From LMUY01 sp964247705 (GTDB lineage: Bacteria; Pseudomonadota; Alphaproteobacteria; Acetobacterales; Acetobacteraceae), in assembly GCA_964247705.1 (NCBI GenBank), contig CAXTVQ010000010.1, positions 1-64,000 of the forward strand: 64,000 nucleotides of DNA, in the 5' to 3' direction. A program made the translations under genes and the position numbers. The notes under the pieces were generated by a model that was not told where the DNA came from, did not search any database, and worked only from the letters and a program-made list of their open reading frames with translations. Each line of letters opens with the position of its first letter. Positions within the stretch are counted from its first letter, which is position 1. Below are positions 17,755 to 26,323 of the stretch, piece by piece.

Positions 17755-18745
17755 CATTGCCAGCCGGGCCGGATTGATGGGTGCCCTGCGCTTCATCGCC
17801 CGCCGAACGATGTTCTCCGTGGTGCTGGTCCTGGTGGTCAGCTTCGTCCTGTTCGCCCTGATCAACGCCATCGGCAACCCGGTCGAACTCATGCTGGCGG
17901 AGATGCCGGGCGTGACCGACGACACGGTCGCCGCCATCACCAAATACTACGGCCTGAACGGCCCGTTCATCGACCGCTACTTCGCCTGGCTGTGGGCCAT
18001 CCTGCACGGGGATTTCGGCACCAGCGTCATCTACAACCAGCCGGTCGGTGATCTGCTGCAGGTCTGGGGCTTGGAAACCTTGAAGATCCAGGTCCCGGCC
18101 ATCCTGCTCTCCACCGCGCTGGCCACCGCCGCCGGCGTGATCGCGGCCATGCGGCAGCACGGCTGGGCGGATTTCTCCGTCGTGTCCGGCGCGATGCTGG
18201 GCCATTCGCTCCCGGGCTTCCTGGTCGGCATCCTGCTGATCCTGGTCTTCTCCACCTGGCTCGGCGCCTTCCCCTCCTACGGCGCCTACTCCACCCGCAA
18301 CATGCTCTGGCACAGCCTGGCGGCGGATGGGCTGTGGCACATGGTCCTCCCCGTCGCGATGCTGACTGTGTTCAACACCGCGACGCTCACGCTGCTGATG
18401 CGCTCCTCGCTGGTGGACGTGTTGCGGCAGGATTTCATCACCGCCGCCTGGGCCTCCGGCCTGCCCCGCCGCCACGTCGTGTTCGGGCACGCCCTACGCA
18501 ACGCGTTCATCCCCGTGCTGACCTATCTCGGCACGCTGTTCGGGCTGATGCTCGGCACGGCGCCGGTGACGGAGACGGTGTTCACCTGGCCCGGCCTCGG
18601 CGCCCTCTACATCCAGGCGATCCAGCAGCTCGACTACCCCGTCATCATGGGGGAGACGATGATCATCACCGTGATGCTCGTCACGGCGACGCTGCTGACC
18701 GACATCGCCTATGTAGCTCTCGACCCCCGCATCCGGCTCGCCTGA
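17741..18745 (+). CDS. ABC transporter permease, DppB/OppB type
   Basis: A 334-residue inner-membrane protein with six hydrophobic segments. The start (ALRFIARRTMFSVVLVLVVS), the periplasmic loop with YYGLNGPFIDRYFAWLWAIL followed by HGDFGTS, and the cytoplasmic EAA-type loop (FITAAWASGLPRRHVVFGHA followed by LRNAFIPVL) are typical of the first permease of dipeptide/nickel ABC importers. It overlaps the upstream dehydrogenase gene by 14 bases and is followed immediately by the second permease. Confidence 0.93.
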   Translation: MLPHDIASRAGLMGALRFIARRTMFSVVLVLVVSFVLFALINAIGNPVELMLAEMPGVTDDTVAAITKYYGLNGPFIDRYFAWLWAILHGDFGTSVIYNQPVGDLLQVWGLETLKIQVPAILLSTALATAAGVIAAMRQHGWADFSVVSGAMLGHSLPGFLVGILLILVFSTWLGAFPSYGAYSTRNMLWHSLAADGLWHMVLPVAMLTVFNTATLTLLMRSSLVDVLRQDFITAAWASGLPRRHVVFGHALRNAFIPVLTYLGTLFGLMLGTAPVTETVFTWPGLGALYIQAIQQLDYPVIMGETMIITVMLVTATLLTDIAYVALDPRIRLA

Positions 18746-18746
18746 G

Positions 18747-19706
18747 ATGGACGCACCCGTCGATGCCGGACTGGTCCCCGCCCCCGTGGCCGAAACGCTG
18801 CCGACCCGGCGTCCGCCGTCCGGCGTGTGGCGGCAATCCTGGTACCGCTTCCGCCGCAACCGCGCCGGGTTGATCGGCCTGGCCCTCGTCGCCCTGGTGG
18901 TGTTCACGGCCATGCTCGGCCCGTTCCTGGCGCCGTTCGACCCGAACGACCAAACAGCGATGCTGCACGGCGCATCCCGCCAGGCACCCAGCGCGGTGCA
19001 CTGGCTGGGCACCGACCGCGTGGGCTACGACGTGCTCAGCCGCACGATCTACGGCGCCCCCACGGCCCTCGCGGTCGGCCTCGGCGCCATGCTGATCGCC
19101 AGCGCCATCGGCGTCGTGGTCGGTGGCATCGCCGGCTATGTGGGCGGTTTCGTGGACGAGACGCTGATGCGCGCCACCGAGTTCTTCATGGTGGTTCCGG
19201 TGTTCGTGGTCATCCTGGCCGTCGTCCGGCTGTTCGGCATCGTCGTCGTCGGCACGCCGCTGGAGCGCATCCCCAACCTCAACCTGATCACCATCATCGT
19301 CCTGCTCGGCCTGTTCGAGTGGCCCTCCATCGCGCGCATGACACGCGCGGAGTTCCTGCGCCTGCGCCGCGCCGAGTTCGTGGAAGCGGCTTTGTGCATC
19401 GGCACGTCCCGGCGCGACATCCTGGTGCGCCACATCCTGCCTAACGCCTTGCCGCCCCTCATCGTGCTGGTGGCGCTGGGCATCGGCGGCGCGATCCTGG
19501 CGGAGGCGATGATCTCGTTCCTCGGCTTCGGCGACCCGAAATCCATCTCCTGGGGCCAGGCGCTGTTCTTCAACTACCAGGTGCTGCAGGTGGCGCCCTG
19601 GACCTGCCTCGCCCCGGGTGCGGCGATCTTCGTCACCGTGCTCGGCTTCAACCTGCTGGCGGACGGCCTCACCGACGCGTTCAATCCCCGTGTCCGCGCA
19701 GGATAG
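18747..19706 (+). CDS. ABC transporter permease, DppC/OppC type
   Basis: A 319-residue permease with the DppC hallmarks: the N-terminal RFRRNRAGLIGLALVALVV segment, HWLGTDRVGYDVLSRTIYGA, and the EAA loop EAALCIGTSRRDILVRHILP followed by NALPPLIVLV, then AEAMISFLGFGDPKSISWGQ. It forms the transmembrane channel with the upstream permease. The stop of the first permease and this ATG are separated by a single base; its 3' end overlaps the ATPase start by 17 bases. Confidence 0.93.
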   Translation: MDAPVDAGLVPAPVAETLPTRRPPSGVWRQSWYRFRRNRAGLIGLALVALVVFTAMLGPFLAPFDPNDQTAMLHGASRQAPSAVHWLGTDRVGYDVLSRTIYGAPTALAVGLGAMLIASAIGVVVGGIAGYVGGFVDETLMRATEFFMVVPVFVVILAVVRLFGIVVVGTPLERIPNLNLITIIVLLGLFEWPSIARMTRAEFLRLRRAEFVEAALCIGTSRRDILVRHILPNALPPLIVLVALGIGGAILAEAMISFLGFGDPKSISWGQALFFNYQVLQVAPWTCLAPGAAIFVTVLGFNLLADGLTDAFNPRVRAG

Positions 19707-20703
19707 CCCGCTGCTCTCCGTGGAGGGGCTGCGCGTGCAGTTCCCGACGCGCGACGGCGTGGTGCGCGCCGTCGACGGGGTGGATTTCCACGTGGCGCGG
19801 GGCGAGACGCTGGGCATCGTGGGCGAAAGCGGCAGCGGCAAGACCGTGACCAGCCTCAGCCTGCTCCGCCTGGCCCCGCCGCCGGCGCGTGTTGCCGGCG
19901 GTCGCGTGGTGTTCGAAGGCGAGGACCTGCTCACCGCCACCCCCGCGCGCCTGGCCGCCATCCGCGGCCGGCGCATGGCGATGATCTTCCAGAACCCGGC
20001 GACCTCGCTGAACCCCGTTCTATCGATTGGCCGGCAACTGACGGAGATCCTGCGCTGGCACACCGGCATGGCCCGCCAACCCGCGCTGGACCGCGCCGGC
20101 GAGCTGCTGCGCATGGTCGGCATCGGCGACCCGCACGCCCGCTTGAAACAATACCCGCACGAACTGTCCGGCGGCATGAAGCAGCGCGTCGGCATCGCCC
20201 GCGCGCTGCTGTGCAACCCCGCCCTGCTGCTGGCGGACGAGCCCACCACGGCGCTGGACGTCACGATCCAGGCGCAGATCCTGGACCTGCTGGCCGACCT
20301 GCGCAGCCGCTTGTCGATGTCCATGATCCTGGTCACGCACGACATGGGCGTGGTGGCCCGCATGGCCGACCGCATCACCGTCATGTACGCGGGACGCATA
20401 TGCGAGACCGCGGACGCCGTCACCCTCTTCGACGCGCCGCAGCACCCCTACACCCGCGCCCTGCTCGAAAGCATGCCGCGCGTCGATCAGTCCTACAGCG
20501 GCAACCGCCGGGTGCTGCCGTCCATCGCCGGCCGTCCGCCGGACATGCTGCATCCGCCCGCCGGCTGCCGCTTCCACGCCCGCTGTCCCGAAGCGGTCGG
20601 CGAGTGCGCCCGCATCATGCCGCGGGAGGTTTCGGTCGGCCCGGGCCACACCGTGAGCTGCATCCGCCGCGGCTCGCCGGCGGAAACGGAGCTGGCGGCA
20701 TGA
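19690..20703 (+). CDS. ABC transporter ATP-binding protein, DppD/OppD type
   Basis: A 337-residue ATPase. It has Walker A GESGSGKT, a Q-loop in MIFQNPATSLNP, the signature LSGGMKQRVGIARAL, Walker B LLLADEPTTALD, and the H-loop VTHDMG. The C-terminal extension with HPPAGCRFHARCPEAVGECA is the cysteine-bearing oligo/dipeptide-type domain (PF08352) that in some family members binds an iron-sulfur cluster. The start is the GTG at 19690, inside the end of the permease gene. It pairs with the next gene as a heterodimeric ATPase. Confidence 0.92.
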   Translation: MSAQDSPLLSVEGLRVQFPTRDGVVRAVDGVDFHVARGETLGIVGESGSGKTVTSLSLLRLAPPPARVAGGRVVFEGEDLLTATPARLAAIRGRRMAMIFQNPATSLNPVLSIGRQLTEILRWHTGMARQPALDRAGELLRMVGIGDPHARLKQYPHELSGGMKQRVGIARALLCNPALLLADEPTTALDVTIQAQILDLLADLRSRLSMSMILVTHDMGVVARMADRITVMYAGRICETADAVTLFDAPQHPYTRALLESMPRVDQSYSGNRRVLPSIAGRPPDMLHPPAGCRFHARCPEAVGECARIMPREVSVGPGHTVSCIRRGSPAETELAA

Positions 20704-21683
20704 GCGCGGTGCTGGACGTGCGCGGCCTGCGCAAGCACTACCCCGTGGTGAAACGCAGCCTGTTCCGCCGCCGGGTCACGCGGGCGGTGCGGGCGGTGGA
20801 TGACGTGTCGTTCACCGTGCGCGCGCGGGAGACGCTCGGCCTGGTGGGCGAGAGCGGCTGCGGCAAGACCACCACCGCCCGCGCCGTGCTGGACCTGGTG
20901 CGGGCGGATGGCGGCGAGGTGTGGCTGGACGGACAGGACGTGCGGCCCATCCTGGCGGGCACGGACCGGGGCGCCATGCTCGCGGTGCGGCGGCGGATGC
21001 AATACGTTTTCCAGGACCCTTACCTCTCGCTCAATCCCCGCTGGACCGTGAACGAGGCGGTGCGGGAGCCGTTGCGGGTCCACGCCCCGCAGAGCGCCAC
21101 AGAGTGGAACGGGCGTGTCGCGGAGCTGTTGTCCACGGTCGGCCTCGACCCCCGTCACGGCACCCGCTACCCGCACGAGTTCAGCGGCGGCCAGCGCCAG
21201 CGCGTCGGCATCGCCCGAGCCCTCGCGGTGCGGCCGGAGTTCATCCTGCTCGACGAGCCGGTCTCATCGCTCGACATCTCGGTGCGCGCGCAGATCCTGA
21301 ACCTGCTGGCGGAGCTGCAGGACCGCTTAGGCGTCGCCTACCTCTATATCTCGCACGACCTCAGCTCGGTGCGGTTCATCTCGACCCACGTCGCGGTGAT
21401 GTACCTGGGCCGGATCGTGGAGATGGGCACGGTGGACGAGGTGTTCGCCCATCCCCGGCACCACTACACCGCAGCCCTGATCTCCGCGATCCCGGTGCCC
21501 CGGCCCGGCGCGGCCGACACCCGCACGCACTTGATGGGCGAGGTGCCGAGCCCGCTCGACCGCCCGGCGGGCTGCGCCTTCCATCCCCGCTGCGCCGCCG
21601 CCCTGCCGGTGTGCCGCACCACCGAACCGGCGCTGACGTCCATGGGACCGCACACTCTCGCCGCCTGCCACAACCCACGCTGA
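20700..21683 (+). CDS. ABC transporter ATP-binding protein, DppF/OppF type
   Basis: A 327-residue ATPase. It carries Walker A GESGCGKTT, Q-loop FQDPYLSLNPRW, signature FSGGQRQRVGIARAL, Walker B ILLDEPVSSLD and H-loop ISHDLSSVRFIS, plus the C-terminal extension RPAGCAFHPRCAAALPVC. The DppF-type lead sequence VVKRSLFRRRVTRAVRAVDD is present. The ATG overlaps the stop of the first ATPase (ATGA). The next gene, its binding protein, begins 12 bases after its stop region. Confidence 0.92.
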   Translation: MSAVLDVRGLRKHYPVVKRSLFRRRVTRAVRAVDDVSFTVRARETLGLVGESGCGKTTTARAVLDLVRADGGEVWLDGQDVRPILAGTDRGAMLAVRRRMQYVFQDPYLSLNPRWTVNEAVREPLRVHAPQSATEWNGRVAELLSTVGLDPRHGTRYPHEFSGGQRQRVGIARALAVRPEFILLDEPVSSLDISVRAQILNLLAELQDRLGVAYLYISHDLSSVRFISTHVAVMYLGRIVEMGTVDEVFAHPRHHYTAALISAIPVPRPGAADTRTHLMGEVPSPLDRPAGCAFHPRCAAALPVCRTTEPALTSMGPHTLAACHNPR

Positions 21684-21694
21684 TGGAGCCGCGC

Positions 21695-23434
21695 ATGGAT
21701 GAACCCAAGATGACCGCCGGCCGCCGGGCCATGCTGCAGGCCGGTGCGGCGGCGGCCGTGACTGCCGCGATCGGGCCGGCACGGGCGGCGGCGCCGTTCT
21801 TCAAGCTCTACCTGATGATCCCGAACAGCCAGCCGGCCCGCGTGGTGTGGGGCACGGTCGCGGCGCAACAGATGCAGAAGCTGGGGATCGAGGTCGTCTC
21901 CTCCATCGTGCCGTTCACCGCCATCGCGCCGCGCCGGTCGAGGGGCGACGGCAAGACGCATGTGGACGGCGGCTGGGATGCTTATCTCGAGCGCTACTAC
22001 TACAGCTCGATCGAGCCCTCGCCGCTCGCGCTGTTCGGCTCCATGAACATGCCGCCCAGTGGGCAAAACTACTACTACGTCGATGACGGAGAGATCGACC
22101 AGGCGTTGAAGCAGGTCGCCACCACCCTGAACCCGGCGGACCGCCTCGCCGCCTACCATGCGTTCGAGAAGCGCTGGTACGACATCCAGCCGATGACGAT
22201 CCTGTTCTATCCGCAGGACGTCATCGCCGTGAACCCGAAGCTGCACGGGTTGGACGCGACCACCTACAACCCGGTGTTCTACCCCACGCCGGAACGCTGG
22301 ACGATCGACGGCGCCGGGTCCGACGCCACCGCCGCGTTCGCCTCATGGCCGGTGCCGAGTTCCTTGGTGCCGATGTACACCATCGGCTACCACGAGAGTA
22401 ACGTGTTCGGCCCCGCGTACAACCGGCTCTACGAATACGCATCCTGGCAGGACAAGACCTTGGTCCCGGCGCTCGCGGCCGGCCACACCATGTCGGACGA
22501 CGGCAAGCACTGGGCGATCACGCTGCGCCAGGGCGTGAAGTGGCATTCCGGCGAGGAGTTCACGGCGGCCGACGTGAAGTTCACCTGGGACACCATCCTG
22601 AACAAGGCCTACGGCTCGCTGTTCCAATCCGTCATGGAAGGCATCTTCGGCGGACCCGGCGCCTACAAGGTGACCGGCCGCTACGAGATCACCGTGGACC
22701 TGCCGGCCTATTCCATGGAGTTCCTGAACAGCGTGCTGGGCGCCTACGCCATCATGCCGGCGCACGCCTACGCGGACATCAAGCCCGAAGCCATGCGCGG
22801 ACACACCGCCTCCACCTGGTTGGGCAGCTACACGGTGAAGACCAGCGACGGCAAAAGCTTCACCGCCAAGGGCGCCGTGGGCACCGGGCCCTGGATCCCG
22901 CAGGGCTTCGATCCCAGCCGCAAGGCCTACAAGTTCACCCGCAACGAAGCCTATTGGAAGCCGCACACCGGCAACGTGACGACCTTCTTCGTGGTCAACA
23001 TCAACGGCACCGACGCCGTCCTCGCCGCGCTGAAGGACGGCGAGATCGACGCGCACGATCCGATGTACGACATCGGCCCCGTCATCGGCACGGTGGACCC
23101 GAGCTGGGGCCGCGTTTCGACCTTCGACAGCTACAAGTGGCAACACATCTGCTACAACCTCAAGCACCCCGTGTTCGGCCTGGGCACGGACACGCCGCTG
23201 GGAAAGCAGGACCCGGCGCGTGCCGCCGAAGCCGCAGCCTATATCCGCCAAGCCATCAGCCACGCCATGCCGCGCGACGAGATCGTGAAAGGCATCGCCG
23301 GCGGCTACGGCGCGGCGGGCACCGTGCCCATGGCCTGGTCGTCACCGGAATACGACCACGAGCTGCTGAAGCCGATCGCCTTCGACATGGAGGTCGCCAA
23401 GGGCTTCATGGAGAAGGCTGGCTACAAATACTAA
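21695..23434 (+). CDS. Family 5 solute-binding protein, apparently circularly permuted
   Basis: A 579-residue exported binding protein of the upstream transporter. A twin-arginine-like signal peptide (GRRAMLQAGAAAAVTAAIG) ends near residue 32. The domain order is unusual. Residues 35-205 (FKLYLMIPNSQ; AAQQMQKLGIEVV; DAYLERYYYSSIEPSPLAL; VDDGEIDQALKQVA; ADRLAAYHAFEKRWYDIQP; PVFYPTPERW) match the part that is normally C-terminal in this family. Residues 208-579 then give the normal N-terminal part: YNRLYEYASW, LVPALAAGHTMSDDGKHW, TLRQGVKWHSGEEFTAADV, GTGPWIP, AAYIRQAISHAMPRDEIV, ending EVAKGFMEKAGYKY. In ordinary members that last element leads straight into the segment found here at residue 35. 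The ATG at 21695 has GGAG 6 bases upstream. Confidence 0.88.
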   Translation: MDEPKMTAGRRAMLQAGAAAAVTAAIGPARAAAPFFKLYLMIPNSQPARVVWGTVAAQQMQKLGIEVVSSIVPFTAIAPRRSRGDGKTHVDGGWDAYLERYYYSSIEPSPLALFGSMNMPPSGQNYYYVDDGEIDQALKQVATTLNPADRLAAYHAFEKRWYDIQPMTILFYPQDVIAVNPKLHGLDATTYNPVFYPTPERWTIDGAGSDATAAFASWPVPSSLVPMYTIGYHESNVFGPAYNRLYEYASWQDKTLVPALAAGHTMSDDGKHWAITLRQGVKWHSGEEFTAADVKFTWDTILNKAYGSLFQSVMEGIFGGPGAYKVTGRYEITVDLPAYSMEFLNSVLGAYAIMPAHAYADIKPEAMRGHTASTWLGSYTVKTSDGKSFTAKGAVGTGPWIPQGFDPSRKAYKFTRNEAYWKPHTGNVTTFFVVNINGTDAVLAALKDGEIDAHDPMYDIGPVIGTVDPSWGRVSTFDSYKWQHICYNLKHPVFGLGTDTPLGKQDPARAAEAAAYIRQAISHAMPRDEIVKGIAGGYGAAGTVPMAWSSPEYDHELLKPIAFDMEVAKGFMEKAGYKY

Positions 23435-23462
23435 GCAAAACGGCAAGCAGAAGGAGCAAACA

Positions 23463-24821
23463 ATGGCAAAACGGCAGATGAAACTCGGCATGTCCATGCG
23501 GGGCCTGGGTTACCACGTGTCGGCGTGGCGCCACCCGGCCACGCCGGCGGATGGCACGTTGCGGTTCGATCACTACGTCCGCAACGCCCAACTGGCGGAG
23601 CAGGGCCTGTTCGACATGATCTTCTTCGCCGACGGCATCGGCGTGCGGGAGCAGGACCTGCCGCGCGGCTCGCTGGCGCGCTCCGGCTACGAGATCGTGG
23701 AGATGGAGCCGATGACGCTGCTGCCGGCGCTGGCGGCCCTCACCAAGCATATCGGCCTGGTGACCACGGCCTCCACCACCTACAACGAGCCGTTCCACAT
23801 CGCCCGTAAGTTCGCGACATTGGACCTGATCAGCGGCGGCCGGGCGGGCTGGAACATCGTCACATCGTGGTCCGACGCCGAAGCGCAGAACTTCAACCGC
23901 GCCAAGCACCTGGACTACGACACGCGCTACGAACGCGCCGCCGAGTTCGTCGAGGTGGTGAAGGGCCTGTGGGATACCTGGGAACCCGGCGCGTTCCTGT
24001 ACGACCGCGCCAGCAGCCAGTTCTACGACGAGAGCAAGCTGCATTTGCTCAACCACGTAGGAAAGCACTTCCAGGTCAAAGGCCCGCTGAACGTCGCGCG
24101 CATGCCGCAGGGCCGCCCGATCCTGGTGCAGGCGGGCGCCAGCGAACCGGGGCGGGAGATCGCGGCGCAATCCGCGGACGTTGTCTATGCCTCGCAGGAC
24201 AACATCGGCGCCGCCAAGGCATACTACGACGACGTGAAGGGCCGCCTGGCCAAGTACGGCCGCGACTGGGACGACCTCAAGATCATGCCCGGCATCCGCC
24301 CGATCGTCGGCGCGACCCGGGCGGAAGCGCAGGCCAAGTACGATGAACTGCAGGAGCTGGTGGACCCGCTCGTCGGGCTCGCGCGCGCCTACAACGCGCT
24401 CGGCGACCTGTCCGGCTTTCCCGTGGACGGTCCGGTGCCGGAGCCGCAGGCCGAGCCAAGGGTCCGCTCCAGCCAGGAGCGGCTGATGAAGCGGGTGCGC
24501 GAGAACAATTGGACCATCCGGGAGATGTGCCAGCATCTCGCCGGCGAGGGCGGCACCGCCGTGATCGGCACCGCCGCCGACGTTTGCGACCGCATGGAAG
24601 CCTGGATGGACGCCGAGTGCTGCGACGGGTTCAACATCACGCCGAACCAGCTTCCGGGCGGCTGCGAGGATTTCGTGCGCTTCGTGACGCCGGAACTGCA
24701 ACGCCGCGGCCGCTTCCGCACGGCCTACGAGGGCAAGACGCTCCGGGAGAACCTGGGCCTCAAACCGCACGTGAACCGCTATGTCGCCTCACGCGAGCAA
24801 ACCCGGCTGGCCTCCGACTAG
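23463..24821 (+). CDS. LLM-class flavin-dependent monooxygenase, NtaA/SnaA/DszA type
   Basis: A 452-residue FMN-dependent monooxygenase. The pattern RQMKLGMSMRGLGYHVSAWR followed by HPATPADG, the EPMTLLPALAALTKHIGLVT segment, the NEPFHIARKFATLDLISGGR motif followed by AGWNIVTSW, and the late PILVQAGASEPGREIAAQSA are typical of the nitrilotriacetate/EDTA/DszA monooxygenase group. These need reduced FMN from a separate reductase, and none is adjacent. AGAAGGAG precedes the ATG. It is 28 bases downstream of the binding protein, so the imported compound is probably its substrate, likely by N- or C-oxidative cleavage. Confidence 0.92.
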   Translation: MAKRQMKLGMSMRGLGYHVSAWRHPATPADGTLRFDHYVRNAQLAEQGLFDMIFFADGIGVREQDLPRGSLARSGYEIVEMEPMTLLPALAALTKHIGLVTTASTTYNEPFHIARKFATLDLISGGRAGWNIVTSWSDAEAQNFNRAKHLDYDTRYERAAEFVEVVKGLWDTWEPGAFLYDRASSQFYDESKLHLLNHVGKHFQVKGPLNVARMPQGRPILVQAGASEPGREIAAQSADVVYASQDNIGAAKAYYDDVKGRLAKYGRDWDDLKIMPGIRPIVGATRAEAQAKYDELQELVDPLVGLARAYNALGDLSGFPVDGPVPEPQAEPRVRSSQERLMKRVRENNWTIREMCQHLAGEGGTAVIGTAADVCDRMEAWMDAECCDGFNITPNQLPGGCEDFVRFVTPELQRRGRFRTAYEGKTLRENLGLKPHVNRYVASREQTRLASD

Positions 24822-25919
24822 CGGACAGGGCTGCGGCGCGGTCCCCCGCTCAGGCGGCGGGAAGACCGCGCGGCAGATCCTCGCATGCACGCCCTGCCGC
24901 CCGTCCACCACCTGGGTGACGGCAAAATCGGCGGCCACGCTCATCAGCGAATAGGCATCGTCCCGGCTTAGCCCGCGGTGGTCGGTCAGCAGTCGGAGCA
25001 TCTCGAGGCTGGCGTTGCGCATCGCCACATTCAGGTCCTCGTCGAAGCCGTGCGTCATCCAGCAATCCGGCGTCTGCAGCAACGGCGACGGGAAGCTGAA
25101 ATCGCGGCGCACGAACAACTGGAACATCACGTCGAGCGAGGCCTCGATGGCGGTGCCGCTGATCTCGCCATCGCCCTGGGAGATATGCGGGTCACCGACC
25201 GAGAACAGCGCGCCGTCCACCTGCACCGGATAGAACATCGTCGACCCGGCGCCGATCCGCCAATTGTCGATGTTGCCGCCGTGGCTGCCGGGCGGAATGG
25301 TGCTGACCCGGCCCTTCGCGTCCGGCGCCACACCCGCGGTGCCCAGATGCGGGCGCACCGGGACGCGCACCCCCTTCAGGGCCGGCTGGCGGCAACAATC
25401 GCGCTCGTGGGTGATCGTGCCGGGAACCAGGTATTTGCCGGGGAAGTCGTAGGCGAACACGGCCTCGGCCGTTTGGCTCGCGTCGTCCAGCCGGTATATC
25501 GTGACGCGTTCCTTCTCGCCGAACTCCTTGTAAAGGTGCCCCCAGTGCGCGGCGAGGTTGGAGCCGTAACGGTGGCGCGGCGTCATCTGCAGGTAGCGCA
25601 CTTCCAGCACGTCACCCGGCCGCGCGTCCTTCACGTAGATCGGCCCGGTCATGAGGTGGACGCCGGGGTTGCGGTCATCGGGCGGGATCGCGTCCCAGAT
25701 CGCCTTCATGCCGCCGTCCATCATCAACTCGGGCGCGTCGCCGGCGTGATGGGTCAGCGCCTCCACTCGCACGAAGTCGCCGCTGGCAATGGTGATGGCA
25801 GGCGCGAGCCCGGCGTCGAAATAGCCCCAGTGCACGGTCTTCGGCGTGGCCCGCAGATCGTGCAGCGCCGGGCGGAGGCGTTCGCGTTCGGCTTGGTGTT
25901 CGTCGTGGGCGAGGGTCAT
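24789..25919 (-). CDS. Acetamidase/formamidase family protein
   Basis: A 376-residue amidase of the FmdA/AmdA fold, which releases ammonia from short amides. Characteristic stretches are KTVHWGYFDAGLAPAITIAS, TGPIYVKDARPGDVLEVRYL, IPPGSHGGNIDNWRIGAGST, and GALFSVGDPHISQGDGEISG followed by TAIE. The 3' end overlaps the convergent monooxygenase gene by 33 bases. Its start overlaps the RidA stop by 4 bases, so it ends the minus-strand amino-acid-transport operon. It may deamidate a product of the adjacent pathways. Confidence 0.9.
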   Translation of the reverse strand: MTLAHDEHQAERERLRPALHDLRATPKTVHWGYFDAGLAPAITIASGDFVRVEALTHHAGDAPELMMDGGMKAIWDAIPPDDRNPGVHLMTGPIYVKDARPGDVLEVRYLQMTPRHRYGSNLAAHWGHLYKEFGEKERVTIYRLDDASQTAEAVFAYDFPGKYLVPGTITHERDCCRQPALKGVRVPVRPHLGTAGVAPDAKGRVSTIPPGSHGGNIDNWRIGAGSTMFYPVQVDGALFSVGDPHISQGDGEISGTAIEASLDVMFQLFVRRDFSFPSPLLQTPDCWMTHGFDEDLNVAMRNASLEMLRLLTDHRGLSRDDAYSLMSVAADFAVTQVVDGRQGVHARICRAVFPPPERGTAPQPCPLVGGQPGLLA

Positions 25920-26323
25920 GGCGTGCTATCCGGGATGCCAGCGATAAGGTCTATCTCAACGACGGCGCCGACCGCGAGGCCGGTCACGCCGACGCAGGTG
26001 CGGCTGGGCAACGCGCCTTCGAACCACTCGGCATACGCTGCATTGAACGCCGCGTAATCGTCGAACGAAGTGAGATAGACGCGCACCATCAGCGCGTCCT
26101 CGAAGGTCAGACCGAATTGTGCGAGCACGGCGGCCAGGTTGCGGCGCACCTGCTCCGCCTGCGCCACCACGCCGCCCTGGACGATCTGTCCGGTCGCCGG
26201 GTCGGTCGGCATCTGCCCGGTGACGAACACCAGGTTGCCGAACCTCACCGCGTGGGAGAATGGACCGACCTGCGGCGGCACGCCGTCCGCCGGCGAGAAG
26301 ACGAAGCTCTGCTTGCGGGTCAT
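25916..26323 (-). CDS. RidA family (YjgF/YER057c) protein
   Basis: A 135-residue RidA-fold protein (VGPFSHAVRFGNLVFVTGQM; PATGQIVQGGVVAQAEQVRR followed by NLAAVLAQFGLTFEDALMVR; ASP-like SRTCVGVTGLAVGAVVEIDL). RidA proteins hydrolyse reactive enamine/imine intermediates; the conserved Arg of the active site is represented by SRTCVGV. It is translationally coupled to genes on both sides through 4-base overlaps, placing it between the transporter fusion and the amidase. Such placement is common in amino-acid or amide catabolic operons. Confidence 0.9.
   Translation of the reverse strand: MTRKQSFVFSPADGVPPQVGPFSHAVRFGNLVFVTGQMPTDPATGQIVQGGVVAQAEQVRRNLAAVLAQFGLTFEDALMVRVYLTSFDDYAAFNAAYAEWFEGALPSRTCVGVTGLAVGAVVEIDLIAGIPDSTP

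Noticed and set aside
18681..20423. A 580-residue minus-strand frame opposite the Dpp-type transporter genes
   Set aside because: Antisense shadow of GC-rich genes; Arg/Asp/His-rich with no motif, while the plus strand shows intact ABC motifs.
20921..23434. An 837-residue frame starting inside the second ATPase gene
   Set aside because: The first 258 residues are a shadow frame of the ATPase; the binding protein starts at 21695 with its own ribosome site and signal peptide.
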